From JAHRVQ01 sp047616645 (GTDB lineage Bacteria > Pseudomonadota > Gammaproteobacteria > Pseudomonadales > Azotimanducaceae): a stretch of 32,227 nucleotides of DNA. The translations under genes and the position numbers were made by a program. The notes under the pieces were generated by a model. That model did no database searches, was not told the origin of the DNA, and saw only the letters and a list, made by a program, of their open reading frames with translations. How positions within the stretch are numbered: the first letter of the stretch is position 1; every line of letters starts with the position of its first letter. Of the stretch, positions 8,798 to 17,278 are shown one piece after another. Location: assembly GCA_047616645.1 (NCBI GenBank), contig JBLHIH010000033.1, forward strand, positions 1-32,227, read 5' to 3'.

Positions 8798-9918
8798 TTC
8801 CCGCTTTCACTCTCAAGTTTTTTAATGGTTTTTAGCAATGGAGAAGGCGGGGGATCGAGAAGGCTGCTTTGCTTCAAATAATCTTTTAACGCCGAGGTAT
8901 TTGCGGGTAAGGCAATTTTTCTACCTCGATGTACGACGTAAGGAACATCCTCTTCTATTACAAGGTTGGCCCTTCTACTTCCGTAGTGTTTTGCGATACC
9001 CACGTCTATCATAAATACCCTGCCACCAAACCTTGGAATGACAGTACCGGGTGTTGGGGTATGCGCTATAACGATAGAATCGGCGTCATAGTAGGCAAGC
9101 ATTTCTTTTAGTGGTGCTAGTTCCTTTTCTTTGTTATTAAAGGCCAGTCCACGATACCAAAGTGGACCCTCATCACCTGTCACTATATTTGTTGATGAAG
9201 CGGTATTTGAACGGATGACCTTTTTTACCGTTTTGTTAATGTGTTTGATCGGCATAAACACTTGATGTGGTGATATGCCGCCATGAGTAAAGAGTGTCCG
9301 ATTAATTTTAATCACGGTATTGGCGTGCTTTGCCCACTCAAAAAACTCTCCTTTCCTGGCCCAGAGGTATCGGTGCTCTGCATAACCAAGTGGAAAGCGC
9401 TTAGTCAGTAATGCCATTTCTTGCGTTTCACGATCAATGAGTAAGGGGTCGCTTTCTAGTAGGGATGCAAAAACAAGCTTTACATAGGCAAGTTGATTTT
9501 TTGCGGAATTGGGCGTAATTAAAATTTGGTATTCGCCCGGATGGACATATCGAAGATCACCCTTAATATTCATCAGTTCGTGATTGCCCAAGAGCATATG
9601 GACGTAACCTTTGGCTCTTTTTGCTTGTTGATGAATTTTCTTAAGGTGGCGCATGATTTTGAGAGAATCCGGTCCCCTATCAGTAATATCACCTAATTGG
9701 ACCAGGTGGGTTTTCCCCCCTTGCCAATTCAGCGCCTCATCGATGAGATTGTTGTCCTCCAAAACCAATAGATATTGCTCATAGTCCCCGTGTAAGTCTC
9801 CTATGGCGACGATTTTCTCGACATTTTTCCATACGTCTTTTGCTAGCAGTTGCGAAGAAAAGAGGGTGAGCAACAAAGCGAGTGGCAGCAGAGTGGAGTA
9901 TTTAGCGACATACCGCAT
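8794..9918 (-). CDS. Secreted calcineurin-like metallophosphoesterase (Shewanella-like phosphatase type)
   Basis: A 374-residue exported phosphatase. A signal peptide covers about residues 1-26 (cleavage likely LLA|KD). The dinuclear metal motifs of the PPP/calcineurin-like family are complete: GDLHGD at 40-45, GDITDRG at 76-82, GNHE at 111-114, with later histidines in THGG (212) and AHTP (286). The spacing and the secreted form resemble Shewanella-like (Shelph) protein phosphatases. The substrate may be a phosphoprotein or another phosphomonoester and is not determined by the sequence. It starts at ATG 9918. It lies between the propeller lipoprotein (convergent) and the ppk1 remnant (divergent); a link to phosphate or polyphosphate metabolism is possible but unproven. 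Confidence 0.88.
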   Translation of the reverse strand: MRYVAKYSTLLPLALLLTLFSSQLLAKDVWKNVEKIVAIGDLHGDYEQYLLVLEDNNLIDEALNWQGGKTHLVQLGDITDRGPDSLKIMRHLKKIHQQAKRAKGYVHMLLGNHELMNIKGDLRYVHPGEYQILITPNSAKNQLAYVKLVFASLLESDPLLIDRETQEMALLTKRFPLGYAEHRYLWARKGEFFEWAKHANTVIKINRTLFTHGGISPHQVFMPIKHINKTVKKVIRSNTASSTNIVTGDEGPLWYRGLAFNNKEKELAPLKEMLAYYDADSIVIAHTPTPGTVIPRFGGRVFMIDVGIAKHYGSRRANLVIEEDVPYVVHRGRKIALPANTSALKDYLKQSSLLDPPPSPLLKTIKKLESESGN

Positions 9919-10159
9919 GTAAAATTGAATAATTAACCTCTTGGGGTTGGGTAACGTTATGGTTGGCCAATATTGATAAATGATGGGGAAAGTTTAGCAA
10001 ATTTTTGTATGCCTTTGAGATTAACATTCTGACGGTGGAAATTTATCAGATATTGCCTATTTTTAAGAGTGGCACCCAATGTTTTTCACGGTATTGCTTA
10101 TACCAAAGCAAAGTCATCTACAGAGGGTTTGACCAACATTGTTGTAGGGAGCTAATTTC

Positions 10160-12455
10160 TTGGCAGAGTATTTGCGTGAAAATAACGTAAAGGATGGAGA
10201 GACGAGAGAGCTTATGCCACCTTCTTTGCAGGCAATGAATGTTGCTAGAGATCAAACAGATATCATTTTGGATGATCTTGAGGATGTCGAAATACCCAAG
10301 AAAAAAGGTCTGGACGCTTCCTAAATAGGGAATTGTCAGATCTTGCTTTCATCGACAGAGTGCTTGAGGAATCCTGGAATACGAATCATCCTTTGTTAGA
10401 ACGTCTACGATTCCTTTTTATATCCGCAGAGGTATTAGATCAATTTTATACTGTTCAAGTTGCCAGAATGCGACAGAAACTCATCGCAAAACCAAACGCA
10501 ATTACATGCGATGGTCTAACACAGTGGGAACAGTTGTCAAAAGTAGACAAGTCAGCCAGTACTCTAACGAGTAAGCAAGGGTGTTTTGGCGGCAAATCAG
10601 AAAGGAGTTGAAAGCCTCAGGAATAGAATTGGTCGGTCACTATGACTTAAGTCCCGGAGAAACCGATTTTCTGAAATGCTATTTCATGAATCATGTTTTC
10701 CCCATTTTGTCGCCCTTAACTGTCGAACGAGAAGATCCTTTTCCCTTCATTGCTTCAGGGGGAATTTGTATTGTCATTGAACTTAGGGGAAAAAGCTCTA
10801 ACATTGTTTCCCAATTGCTGATTCGATTACCAGCGATGATTCCCCGATTTGTTAGGTTGCCTAAAGGTAGCGTTAGATTTGTTGCTCTCGAAACCATGAT
10901 CTATCTTAACTGGGATGCCTTATCTCCGAATCATGCCGTCGTGGGATCTGGGATTTTTCAAATTTCAAGAGATAACGATTTAGCGCTTGAAGAAAGAAAA
11001 GGCGATCTGTTAAAGATGATAGAGTCAGGCTTAGAACGTAGACATAGAGCTAATGGTATCCGTTTAAAAGTTAATAATGGAATGCCAGAAAATGTAAGGA
11101 ATTTTGTAGCAGGTCAAATTGGAATACTCAGTGATGAAGAAATAAATCGGCTTAAAGAAAAAAAAGTGTTTTTGATTCGGAATATATAGGGATCAGCGGT
11201 TTGTTGGGTCTTGCTGATACAATGCAAATTATTGTCGATATCATTAGTGATGAATTCCAGGAATTAACATTTCCCTCCCATCTAGCAAGAACACCGCAGC
11301 GCTTACATGATTTTTCGCATGATTGTTTTGAAACGATACGAGCAAAAGATTTATTGGTACATTGGCCATTTGAATCATTCGATGTATGACTAAGATTTAT
11401 TGAACAGGCTGCAATAGATGAACAGGTACTTTCGATAAAACAGATTTTATATCGTACTAGTGAGGATTCCCCTATTGTGAGTGCTTTGGTGCGAGCTGTG
11501 CAGCAAGGTAAATCTGTTACCGTTGTTGAGTTGGGCGCGCGAGACAATGAAGGATCCAATATTCAGTTGTCAAGGCGTCTTGAAGCGGCGGGAGCTCAAG
11601 TAATATATGGTATAGCTGGATTAAAAATTCATTGTAAGGCAACCATTGTAGTAAGACGAGCAGGTGATGAAACGGTTATCTACTCTCACTATGGCACTGG
11701 CAACTATCATCCAGGAAATGCTAGGTTATATACAGATTTGTCATTTTTTACGCGCAATCAAAAACTGGGTAGAGACGGGATTTCTCTGTTTAATTTTTTG
11801 ACCAGCGGGGCTGAAGCCTATGGACTTCAAAAGCGCATTATCGCGCCCAAAATGCTAGGTACAAATATTGTAGACTTGATTCAGAACGAAATAGATTTCG
11901 CGCGGGCAGGTGAGCCTGCATCAATTTGGATTAAACTTAATTCAATTGACTGACCCCACAACAATAGAAAAATTGTATGAAGCATCAGAAACTGGGGTAA
12001 ATATTGAATTGATTATTTGCCGACGCTGTAGTCTTAAGCCAGGCGTAAAGGGTTTATCAGAAAATATTCGCGTGATTAGTATTGTCGGAAGATTCTTAGC
12101 GCACTCAAGGATATATTGTTTTGGAAATGGGTATGAAATGCCAGCTGCTGAATCCAAAGTTTACCTCGGTTCTGCGGATTGGATGGAACGAAATTTTGAT
12201 GATAGAGTTGAACTAATGGTATCCATTGAGAATGCAACAGTGCATAAGCAAATAATCGAGCAAATAATGGTGGCAAACATCATTGATACGAAGCAGTCTT
12301 GGGTTCTATTAGAAAATGGTCAATACAGACGCCAATATGCAGAGAATACTTTCTGTTCTCAATCCTATTTTCAGGCAACGCATAGTTATTCGGGTCTTGG
12401 AAGTAGAAAAATTGATGTTAGGACTCCTAATCTAGCTAAATTGATAGTGAGATAG
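10160..12455 (+). pseudogene. ppk1: Polyphosphate kinase 1, decayed by four frameshifts and a nonsense codon
   Basis: Pieces in shifting frames line up end to end with PPK1, which polymerises ATP phosphate into polyphosphate. They begin at TTG 10160 (GGGAG site upstream): an acidic leader, then FLNRELSDLAF and HPLLERLRFL (N-terminal domain), PFPFIASGG, HWPFESFDV, KIHCKATIVVRR (the phosphorylated-histidine region, His codon 11630-11632), GTGNYHPGNARLYTDLSFFT, then GLSENIRVISIVGRFLAHSR and VANIIDTKQSWVLL. Lesions: one base missing in A6 10301-10306, in G3 10579-10581 and in A8 11158-11165; TGA at 11387-11389 inside FDV*LRF; an extra base near 11944. Residue damage also shows: VELKAR has become VELGAR, and RGICCLRPG has become CRRCSLKPG. 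The remnant spans about 765 codons, so the gene was full length. The next gene starts three bases after its end. Confidence 0.9.
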
Positions 12456-12458
12456 CGG

Positions 12459-13523
12459 ATGCATAACGTGGAACTAGGAACGCACTTATCCCGGACCGGG
12501 TCATGTTTAGTGATCTTAATCGCTCTAACCTGTAGCTTTGCTGTTCAGGCAGAGAAGAAATTATTCGAATCCGAAGCGCCCTTAGCCTTAACTATCACTG
12601 CTCCTTTTTCAAAAATTCATCGTGAAAGAGATAAATCTAAAATATACCCAAACACTATTGTGAGTTATCAAAACGAATCAGGGTTGATAATAGATGTTAA
12701 TATTGGGCTAAAGGTAAGGGGAAATTTTCGCTTAAAAAAACTTAATTGCACAAACCCTCCCCTTAAACTAGTGATTGACAAGTCCGCACGAAAAACCATT
12801 TTTTCGAAGCAAGGTGAGTTAAAATTAGTTGTTCCCTGTAAACGCAATGCGAAATATCAACAGTACATTTTGCTCGAGTATTTAAGTTATAAACTTTATA
12901 ATATCTTGTCCCAAGATAGTTACAAAGTTCGACTCGCAGAAATTACCTTTGTTGATTCAGGTAAAAAAAACAAGGCTCAGAATTATACCGGCTTTTTTAT
13001 TGAACCACATAAGCGCTTAGCTAAGCGGCTTGCTAAATCCAAAATTGATGTTTTGAAAGTTAACACCGATCAACTGAATTCAAAATCCCTTGCGATTCAA
13101 AACCTCTTTCAATACATGATAGGAAACACAGATTTCTCTACTTTGATTGGACCTGTAGGCAGGAATTGCTGTCATAATAATAGGCTATTCAAAGGTGAGC
13201 AGGACAGTCTTCTAACGGCTATCCCTTATGATTTTGACTCTACGGGTTTGGTGGATGCGCCTTATGCTAGGCCAAGTGCTGCAGTAAAAATACCTTCTGT
13301 TCGATCTCGGCGCTATCGAGGGTTTTGTGAGCAAAATCGCGACATAAGAAATGCGATTCCCTTGTTCAATCAACAGCGTTCTGAAATTGAAAATTTATTC
13401 AAGGAGACTCAAGGCTTAAGTGATTTAACCCGAAAACGTTCTCTCAAATACTTGGATAAGTTTTATAAAACGATTAATACTACTGCGTTATTTGAAAAGC
13501 ATATTATTGAACGCTGCCGATAA
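12459..13523 (+). CDS. Secreted protein of unknown function, CotH-kinase-like motifs
   Basis: A 354-residue protein with an N-terminal signal (hydrophobic residues 16-30, cleavage likely VQA|EKK), so it is probably periplasmic. I do not recognise a named family with certainty. The central part has LFQYMIGNTDFS followed by a cysteine/histidine cluster NCCHNNRLF and then IPYDFDSTGLVDAPYA. An N-x-D motif, a spacer and a YDFD motif recall CotH-type atypical protein kinases, where paired acidic residues bind metal and ATP. A basic, positively charged middle (KRLAKRLAKSK) is also visible. It starts only three bases after the ppk1 remnant and was probably co-transcribed with ppk1. Its frame is clean, so it seems to have outlived its partner. 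Confidence 0.65.
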   Translation: MHNVELGTHLSRTGSCLVILIALTCSFAVQAEKKLFESEAPLALTITAPFSKIHRERDKSKIYPNTIVSYQNESGLIIDVNIGLKVRGNFRLKKLNCTNPPLKLVIDKSARKTIFSKQGELKLVVPCKRNAKYQQYILLEYLSYKLYNILSQDSYKVRLAEITFVDSGKKNKAQNYTGFFIEPHKRLAKRLAKSKIDVLKVNTDQLNSKSLAIQNLFQYMIGNTDFSTLIGPVGRNCCHNNRLFKGEQDSLLTAIPYDFDSTGLVDAPYARPSAAVKIPSVRSRRYRGFCEQNRDIRNAIPLFNQQRSEIENLFKETQGLSDLTRKRSLKYLDKFYKTINTTALFEKHIIERCR

Positions 13524-13823
13524 AAGTTGATAAATTACGGCTTATATCACGGGTTCTTGTAACTGATTTACCCCTTGTATTCTGTTAGATTATACTTAAT
13601 AAAGTCACTGCAGAAATGACATGATGATGAATCGGTTTTGTAAGGTCGGTATTACCTGCCTAGTGATGAATTTTGTACTTGTCATTATTCTGGGCTTGTT
13701 CATGTCTCTAACGATGTAGATTGTTTTAACATAGAATAAAGCCTAAATATAAAATCTATAATAATGTGAAAACCGTGGGTATGCAGCGTTGGCAGCATCA
13801 CTGGTTAGATTCGAGAATGTGCT
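13524..13823. other. 300-base intergenic region upstream of the sox operon
   Basis: This region must hold the leader and promoter of the sox operon. A TATAAT sequence occurs at 13757-13762, about 60 bases before the soxC start, but with no good -35 partner. A weak TTGTTT at 13721-13726 is too far from it. A 32-codon hydrophobic open frame lies at 13621-13719. No convincing terminator for the upstream gene, no palindromic operator and no sox regulator gene were seen here. Confidence 0.4.
13621..13719 (+). CDS. Possible 32-residue single-helix membrane peptide
   Basis: Three consecutive ATG codons start a 32-residue frame that ends in TAG. The sequence begins MMMNRFCKVG and continues as one hydrophobic helix (LVMNFVLVIILGLFMSL), the pattern of small membrane peptides. 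No clear ribosome-binding site precedes it, so it may be chance. If real, it would sit just upstream of soxC. Confidence 0.2.
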   Translation: MMMNRFCKVGITCLVMNFVLVIILGLFMSLTM

Positions 13824-15149
13824 ATGACGAAAACAAATATAACAGTAACTTCGTTAATTGAAGAAAATGTCTTGCGTACAAATCGGGACATATCCTTTCA
13901 GGAGAGGCGGAAAATTCTTTTGGGGGGACTAGGCTTGATGGGTGGCGCTGTGGCTGGTGCCTTTGGAATAACAGCAAAAGCAAAGGCATCTAACCTGCCA
14001 CCGAATATACCCACTTGGTCAAAATCCTTAGGGTCAGGGGTTGTATCAAACCCTTATGGCCAGCCATCCAAATATGAGTCTCATGTAAAACGTAGAACAG
14101 TGGATTGGTTAACAAACGATCGCTTTGCCTCTATTAGCTTTACCCCTCTTGCAGATATTAAAGGCATTATTACCCCTAGTAGTGTTGTTTTTGAGAGATA
14201 TCACGCGGGGCTGCCAGAGATTAACCCTAACGAACATAGATTGATGATTCACGGTATGGTCGATCGGCCTATCATTTTGACAATGGACGATTTAATGCGC
14301 TTTCCGTCTACGAGTATGATTCGCTTCCTAGAGTGTCCTGCGAATGGGGGAATGGAATGGCGTGGTGCCCAAATGGATAGAGTGCAATTTACACATGGTA
14401 TGTTGGCTTGTTGTGAATGGACGGGTGTTTTATTGTCTACCTTATTAGAAGAGGTAGGCATATCAAAAAAGGCAAGCTGGATTTTAGCTGAGGGCGCGGA
14501 TGGTGCCCACATGAGTCGTAGTATTCCAATGGAGAAAGCCTTAGATGATACTCTCATCGTTTATGCTCAGAATGGTGAGGCACTGAGGCCAGAACAAGGC
14601 TACCCCATCAGAATGTTAAATCCAGGCTGGGAAGGTAATACGAGTATAAAGTGGCTAAGGCGACTAGAGATCGGCGATAAACCTTGGTATCAACGCGAAG
14701 AAACTTCGAAATATACGGATCTAATGCCAGATGGCAGCGCTAGAGAGTTTACTTTTGTTCAAGAATGCAATTCTGTTATCACTACACCTAGTCCTGAAAA
14801 ACCGCTAAAAGATAAAGGGAAGTACTGGCTGGAAGGTCTTGCGTGGTCGGGAAGGGGAAAAATTAGGGCGGTTGATGTTAGTTTTGATGGTGGAATTTCC
14901 TGGAGAAATACGCAATTGACGAGCGTGGTACTGCCAAGAGCGTTAACAAGATTTGGCATTGAATTCGACTGGGACGGATCACCTGCCTTGCTACAAAGTC
15001 GTGCAATTGATGAGACGGGTTACGTTCAGCCAACTTATTCTCAATTGAAAGCAGTAAGAGGAACAAGCTCGATCTACCATAAGAATGCTATCCATACTTG
15101 GAAGGTTTTACCAAATGGAGGCGTGATCAATGTTCAACTTTCGACTTAG
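13824..15149 (+). CDS. soxC: Sulfane dehydrogenase subunit SoxC (molybdenum protein)
   Basis: A 441-residue periplasmic molybdenum subunit of sulfur (sulfane) dehydrogenase SoxCD, which oxidises SoxY-bound sulfane sulfur and passes electrons to the haem subunit SoxD. A twin-arginine export signal is present (ERRKILLGGLG, arginines at 28-29), as needed for a folded cofactor protein. The sulfite-oxidase-type molybdopterin domain has the cofactor cysteine in ECPANGG (Cys171), with the dimerisation domain after about residue 320 (GKIRAVDVSFDGGISW). The length matches SoxC. It is the first gene of the operon. Its last 20 bases overlap soxD, whose ribosome-binding site lies inside this gene. The presence of SoxCD predicts complete thiosulfate oxidation rather than storage of sulfur globules. 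Confidence 0.95.
   Translation: MTKTNITVTSLIEENVLRTNRDISFQERRKILLGGLGLMGGAVAGAFGITAKAKASNLPPNIPTWSKSLGSGVVSNPYGQPSKYESHVKRRTVDWLTNDRFASISFTPLADIKGIITPSSVVFERYHAGLPEINPNEHRLMIHGMVDRPIILTMDDLMRFPSTSMIRFLECPANGGMEWRGAQMDRVQFTHGMLACCEWTGVLLSTLLEEVGISKKASWILAEGADGAHMSRSIPMEKALDDTLIVYAQNGEALRPEQGYPIRMLNPGWEGNTSIKWLRRLEIGDKPWYQREETSKYTDLMPDGSAREFTFVQECNSVITTPSPEKPLKDKGKYWLEGLAWSGRGKIRAVDVSFDGGISWRNTQLTSVVLPRALTRFGIEFDWDGSPALLQSRAIDETGYVQPTYSQLKAVRGTSSIYHKNAIHTWKVLPNGGVINVQLST
15117..15121 (+). promoter_or_regulatory. Ribosome-binding site that fixes the soxD start
   Basis: GGAGG stands eight bases before ATG 15130 and lies inside the soxC coding sequence. No comparable site precedes the next in-frame ATG at 15196, so the overlapping start is preferred. 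Confidence 0.6.
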
Positions 15150-16095
15150 CTCGCCGAATGGGGAAAAGAATGGCGCGGGTTCTCTTTACTGCAGGATGAT
15201 CTTGAGCCTTGTGATTATAGTCGTTTTTTTTCAGGGTGTTGAGATTACCGCCGCGGATAAAACGGGATATTACGGCTATGGAAAAGCCGCAAGCAAGGTT
15301 GAAATTGCTGGCTGGGATATTGATGTAAGGCCCGATGGTAGTGGTTTACCCTTAGGGCGTGGTACGGTCGATGAGGGAGAGCTTATTTATGAAGATAAAT
15401 GTGCAGAGTGCCATGGTAGCTTTGGTGAAGGCGTAGGTCGTTTCCCCATTCTAGCTGGGGGAGAAGGCACATTAACCGATCTTCGCCCTAGCAAATCTGT
15501 TGGTAGTTATTGGGCGCATACCAGCACGCTCTGGGATTATATTCATCGATCAATGCCATTTACAAAACCTCAGTCTTTAAACGATGATGAAGTCTATGCT
15601 GTCGTCGCTTATGTGCTCTATTTGAATGATTTAGTGGGGGACGACTTTGAATTGAGTCAGGATAATCTTGCTAGTATTGAATTGCCAAATAAAAACAATT
15701 TTGTCCCAGACCCACGGCCTGATGTTCAAAATACACGATGTATGACTAATTGTAAGATAGCAGAGGATATCAGTATTGAATCTTCTTCAAAGCCTCTGAG
15801 CAGTGTTGCACTGCTTACTATTGAATCTACAAAGATATTCGTCTCTGGGGACGAAACTGTTTACAATCAATACTGTTCAATTTGTCACAAGAGTGGAGTG
15901 GGCGGTGCTCCCTTAGTGGGTGACCAAGACGACTGGAATTTAAGATCCTCTGTCGGAATATTGACCTTAAATCAGCATGCGATTCGCGGGTTTCAAGGAG
16001 ATACGGGTATTATGCCTGCAAAAGGGGGCTTCATGAATTTGTCAGATGAGCAGGTAATCGGAGCAGTTGAATTTATGTTGGAGTCAAGTCAATGA
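15130..16095 (+). CDS. soxD: Sulfane dehydrogenase subunit SoxD (dihaem cytochrome c)
   Basis: A 321-residue exported cytochrome subunit of SoxCD. A signal segment is followed by ADKTGYYGYGK (residues 42-52). The first haem site is CAECH at 91-95 with a likely axial Met in SMPF (142). The second haem site is CSICH at 249-253, with GIMPAKGG supplying Met295. Between them, CMTNC at 204-208 contains two extra cysteines at the inter-domain linker. Two haems in about 320 residues fits SoxD. It takes electrons from the SoxC molybdenum centre and hands them to a small cytochrome. The start overlaps soxC by 20 bases and the end overlaps soxX as ATGA, implying translational coupling. The unusually long, polar N-terminal stretch before the hydrophobic helix (about 22 residues) is noteworthy. 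Confidence 0.93.
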   Translation: MFNFRLSSPNGEKNGAGSLYCRMILSLVIIVVFFQGVEITAADKTGYYGYGKAASKVEIAGWDIDVRPDGSGLPLGRGTVDEGELIYEDKCAECHGSFGEGVGRFPILAGGEGTLTDLRPSKSVGSYWAHTSTLWDYIHRSMPFTKPQSLNDDEVYAVVAYVLYLNDLVGDDFELSQDNLASIELPNKNNFVPDPRPDVQNTRCMTNCKIAEDISIESSSKPLSSVALLTIESTKIFVSGDETVYNQYCSICHKSGVGGAPLVGDQDDWNLRSSVGILTLNQHAIRGFQGDTGIMPAKGGFMNLSDEQVIGAVEFMLESSQ

Positions 16096-16469
16096 ATAAA
16101 CTGAGCGTTAAAACTTTGATTAAGAATTTTCTGATAGTCAGCGTTTTTGTCAGTGTTAATAGTTTAGCGACAGAGGCAGAAATCTTAGATACAAGCGATA
16201 GGATTAACCAAGGTCGTGTTATTGCTTATGAGAGAGGTGCAGGGAATTGCTTGTCCTGCCATCTTATTGTAGGCACTGAACTACCCGGTAACATTGGACC
16301 GCCACTTATCCATATGAAATTAAGATACCCCGAAAGAAGTGCGTTAATATCACAGATATCCGATGCGTCGATAAAAAATCCGAATACGCTCATGCCCCCT
16401 TATGGCAGGCACAATTTACTAACTGATGATGAGATCGAACTTGTTGTTGATTTTATTCACTCACTCTAA
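16092..16469 (+). CDS. soxX: SoxX, monohaem cytochrome c of the SoxAX complex
   Basis: A 125-residue periplasmic cytochrome. After a signal peptide (about residues 1-26, ending SLA|TEA or close by) comes the haem site CLSCH at 53-57. The downstream LMPPYGR provides the distal methionine at 101, the standard SoxX pattern. SoxX accepts the electrons released when SoxA joins thiosulfate to the SoxY cysteine. Its ATG overlaps the soxD stop by four bases. The size is at the small end for SoxX, which suggests the minimal form without the N-terminal extension seen in some species. Confidence 0.93.
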   Translation: MNKLSVKTLIKNFLIVSVFVSVNSLATEAEILDTSDRINQGRVIAYERGAGNCLSCHLIVGTELPGNIGPPLIHMKLRYPERSALISQISDASIKNPNTLMPPYGRHNLLTDDEIELVVDFIHSL

Positions 16470-16484
16470 CAGGAGAATATACTT

Positions 16485-16937
16485 ATGACGGGTCAACTTT
16501 CCAGGCGACGATTGATTCAAGGTCTTGTGTCAATGGTCTTACTAAGTGCCGTTCCTTTGCAATTGCTCGCTAGAGCGAAATTGGCTTTTGAGGCAAGTGA
16601 AAAAGCAGTCGTATTTAAAGATTTGTTTGGCGATTTGCCCATTGTCGAAAGCGATGAGGTAAAAATGAAAATTCCTGACATAGCGGAAAACGGCGCTGTT
16701 GTACCTGTTTCAGTATCGACTTCAATAGAAGGTGTCGAAGCAATCTTTGTCGTCATCGATGATAACCCTAATCCGCTTTCTGCCAGTTTTCATATGGGAC
16801 CTTCGAGCCCAGCAGATATTTCGGTACGCGTGAAAATGGGAAAGAGTTCTATTGTGCGTGGAATGGTCAAAACAGCTGATAAGGTCTATATGACGAGTCA
16901 GCAAGTTAAAGTAACCATTGGTGGCTGTGGCGGATAA
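16485..16937 (+). CDS. soxY: SoxY, sulfur-carrier subunit
   Basis: A 150-residue periplasmic protein that carries sulfur intermediates covalently through the Sox cycle. The C-terminal swinging arm is intact: the sequence ends GGCGG, with the carrier cysteine at 148. A twin-arginine signal (SRRRLIQGL, near residue 7) lets it travel folded, together with SoxZ. The body has the immunoglobulin-like strands of SoxY (VPVSVSTSIEG, FHMGPSSPADISVRVKMG). A GGAG site precedes ATG 16485 and the gap to soxX is 15 bases. soxZ follows after 12 bases, as is usual for this heterodimer. Confidence 0.95.
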   Translation: MTGQLSRRRLIQGLVSMVLLSAVPLQLLARAKLAFEASEKAVVFKDLFGDLPIVESDEVKMKIPDIAENGAVVPVSVSTSIEGVEAIFVVIDDNPNPLSASFHMGPSSPADISVRVKMGKSSIVRGMVKTADKVYMTSQQVKVTIGGCGG

Positions 16938-16949
16938 GGGAGAGAGAAG

Positions 16950-17264
16950 ATGGCTGTAAAACCTGTAAAAATTAGGGGAAAGATAAAGGACGGTGTTGCG
17001 AAAGTTAAAGCGCTGATGCCGCATCCAATGGAAACTGGTACCCGCCGCGATGCAAATGATCAAGTTATTGCTGCACATTATATTGAAGAAGTGCTGTGCG
17101 AGATTAATGGCATTATGACACTAAAGGCTGATTGGGGTCCTTCAGTTTCTAAAAACCCTTATTTTGCATTTAAGATAAATGATGCTAAACCGGGTGATGT
17201 TGTAAAAATTAGTTGGACAGATAACTTGGGTGAATCTTCAAGTGGCGAGATAACACTTAAATAA
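16950..17264 (+). CDS. soxZ: SoxZ, partner of the sulfur carrier SoxY
   Basis: A 104-residue protein without its own signal peptide, which is normal because SoxZ is exported bound to Tat-dependent SoxY. It matches SoxZ throughout: KIRGKIKDGVAKVKALMPHPMETG near the start, then YIEEVLCEINGI, SKNPYFAFKI and a closing SWTDNLGESSSGE. It forms the immunoglobulin-like scaffold that helps present the SoxY arm to SoxAX, SoxB and SoxCD. A GGGAGAGAG site precedes ATG 16950. Confidence 0.95.
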   Translation: MAVKPVKIRGKIKDGVAKVKALMPHPMETGTRRDANDQVIAAHYIEEVLCEINGIMTLKADWGPSVSKNPYFAFKINDAKPGDVVKISWTDNLGESSSGEITLK

Positions 17265-17278
17265 AGGTGCGGTAAGTA

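Noticed and set aside
10290..10330. Programmed frameshift to rescue ppk1
   Set aside because: One slippery site could be argued, but the gene has four shifts, a nonsense codon and damaged motifs.
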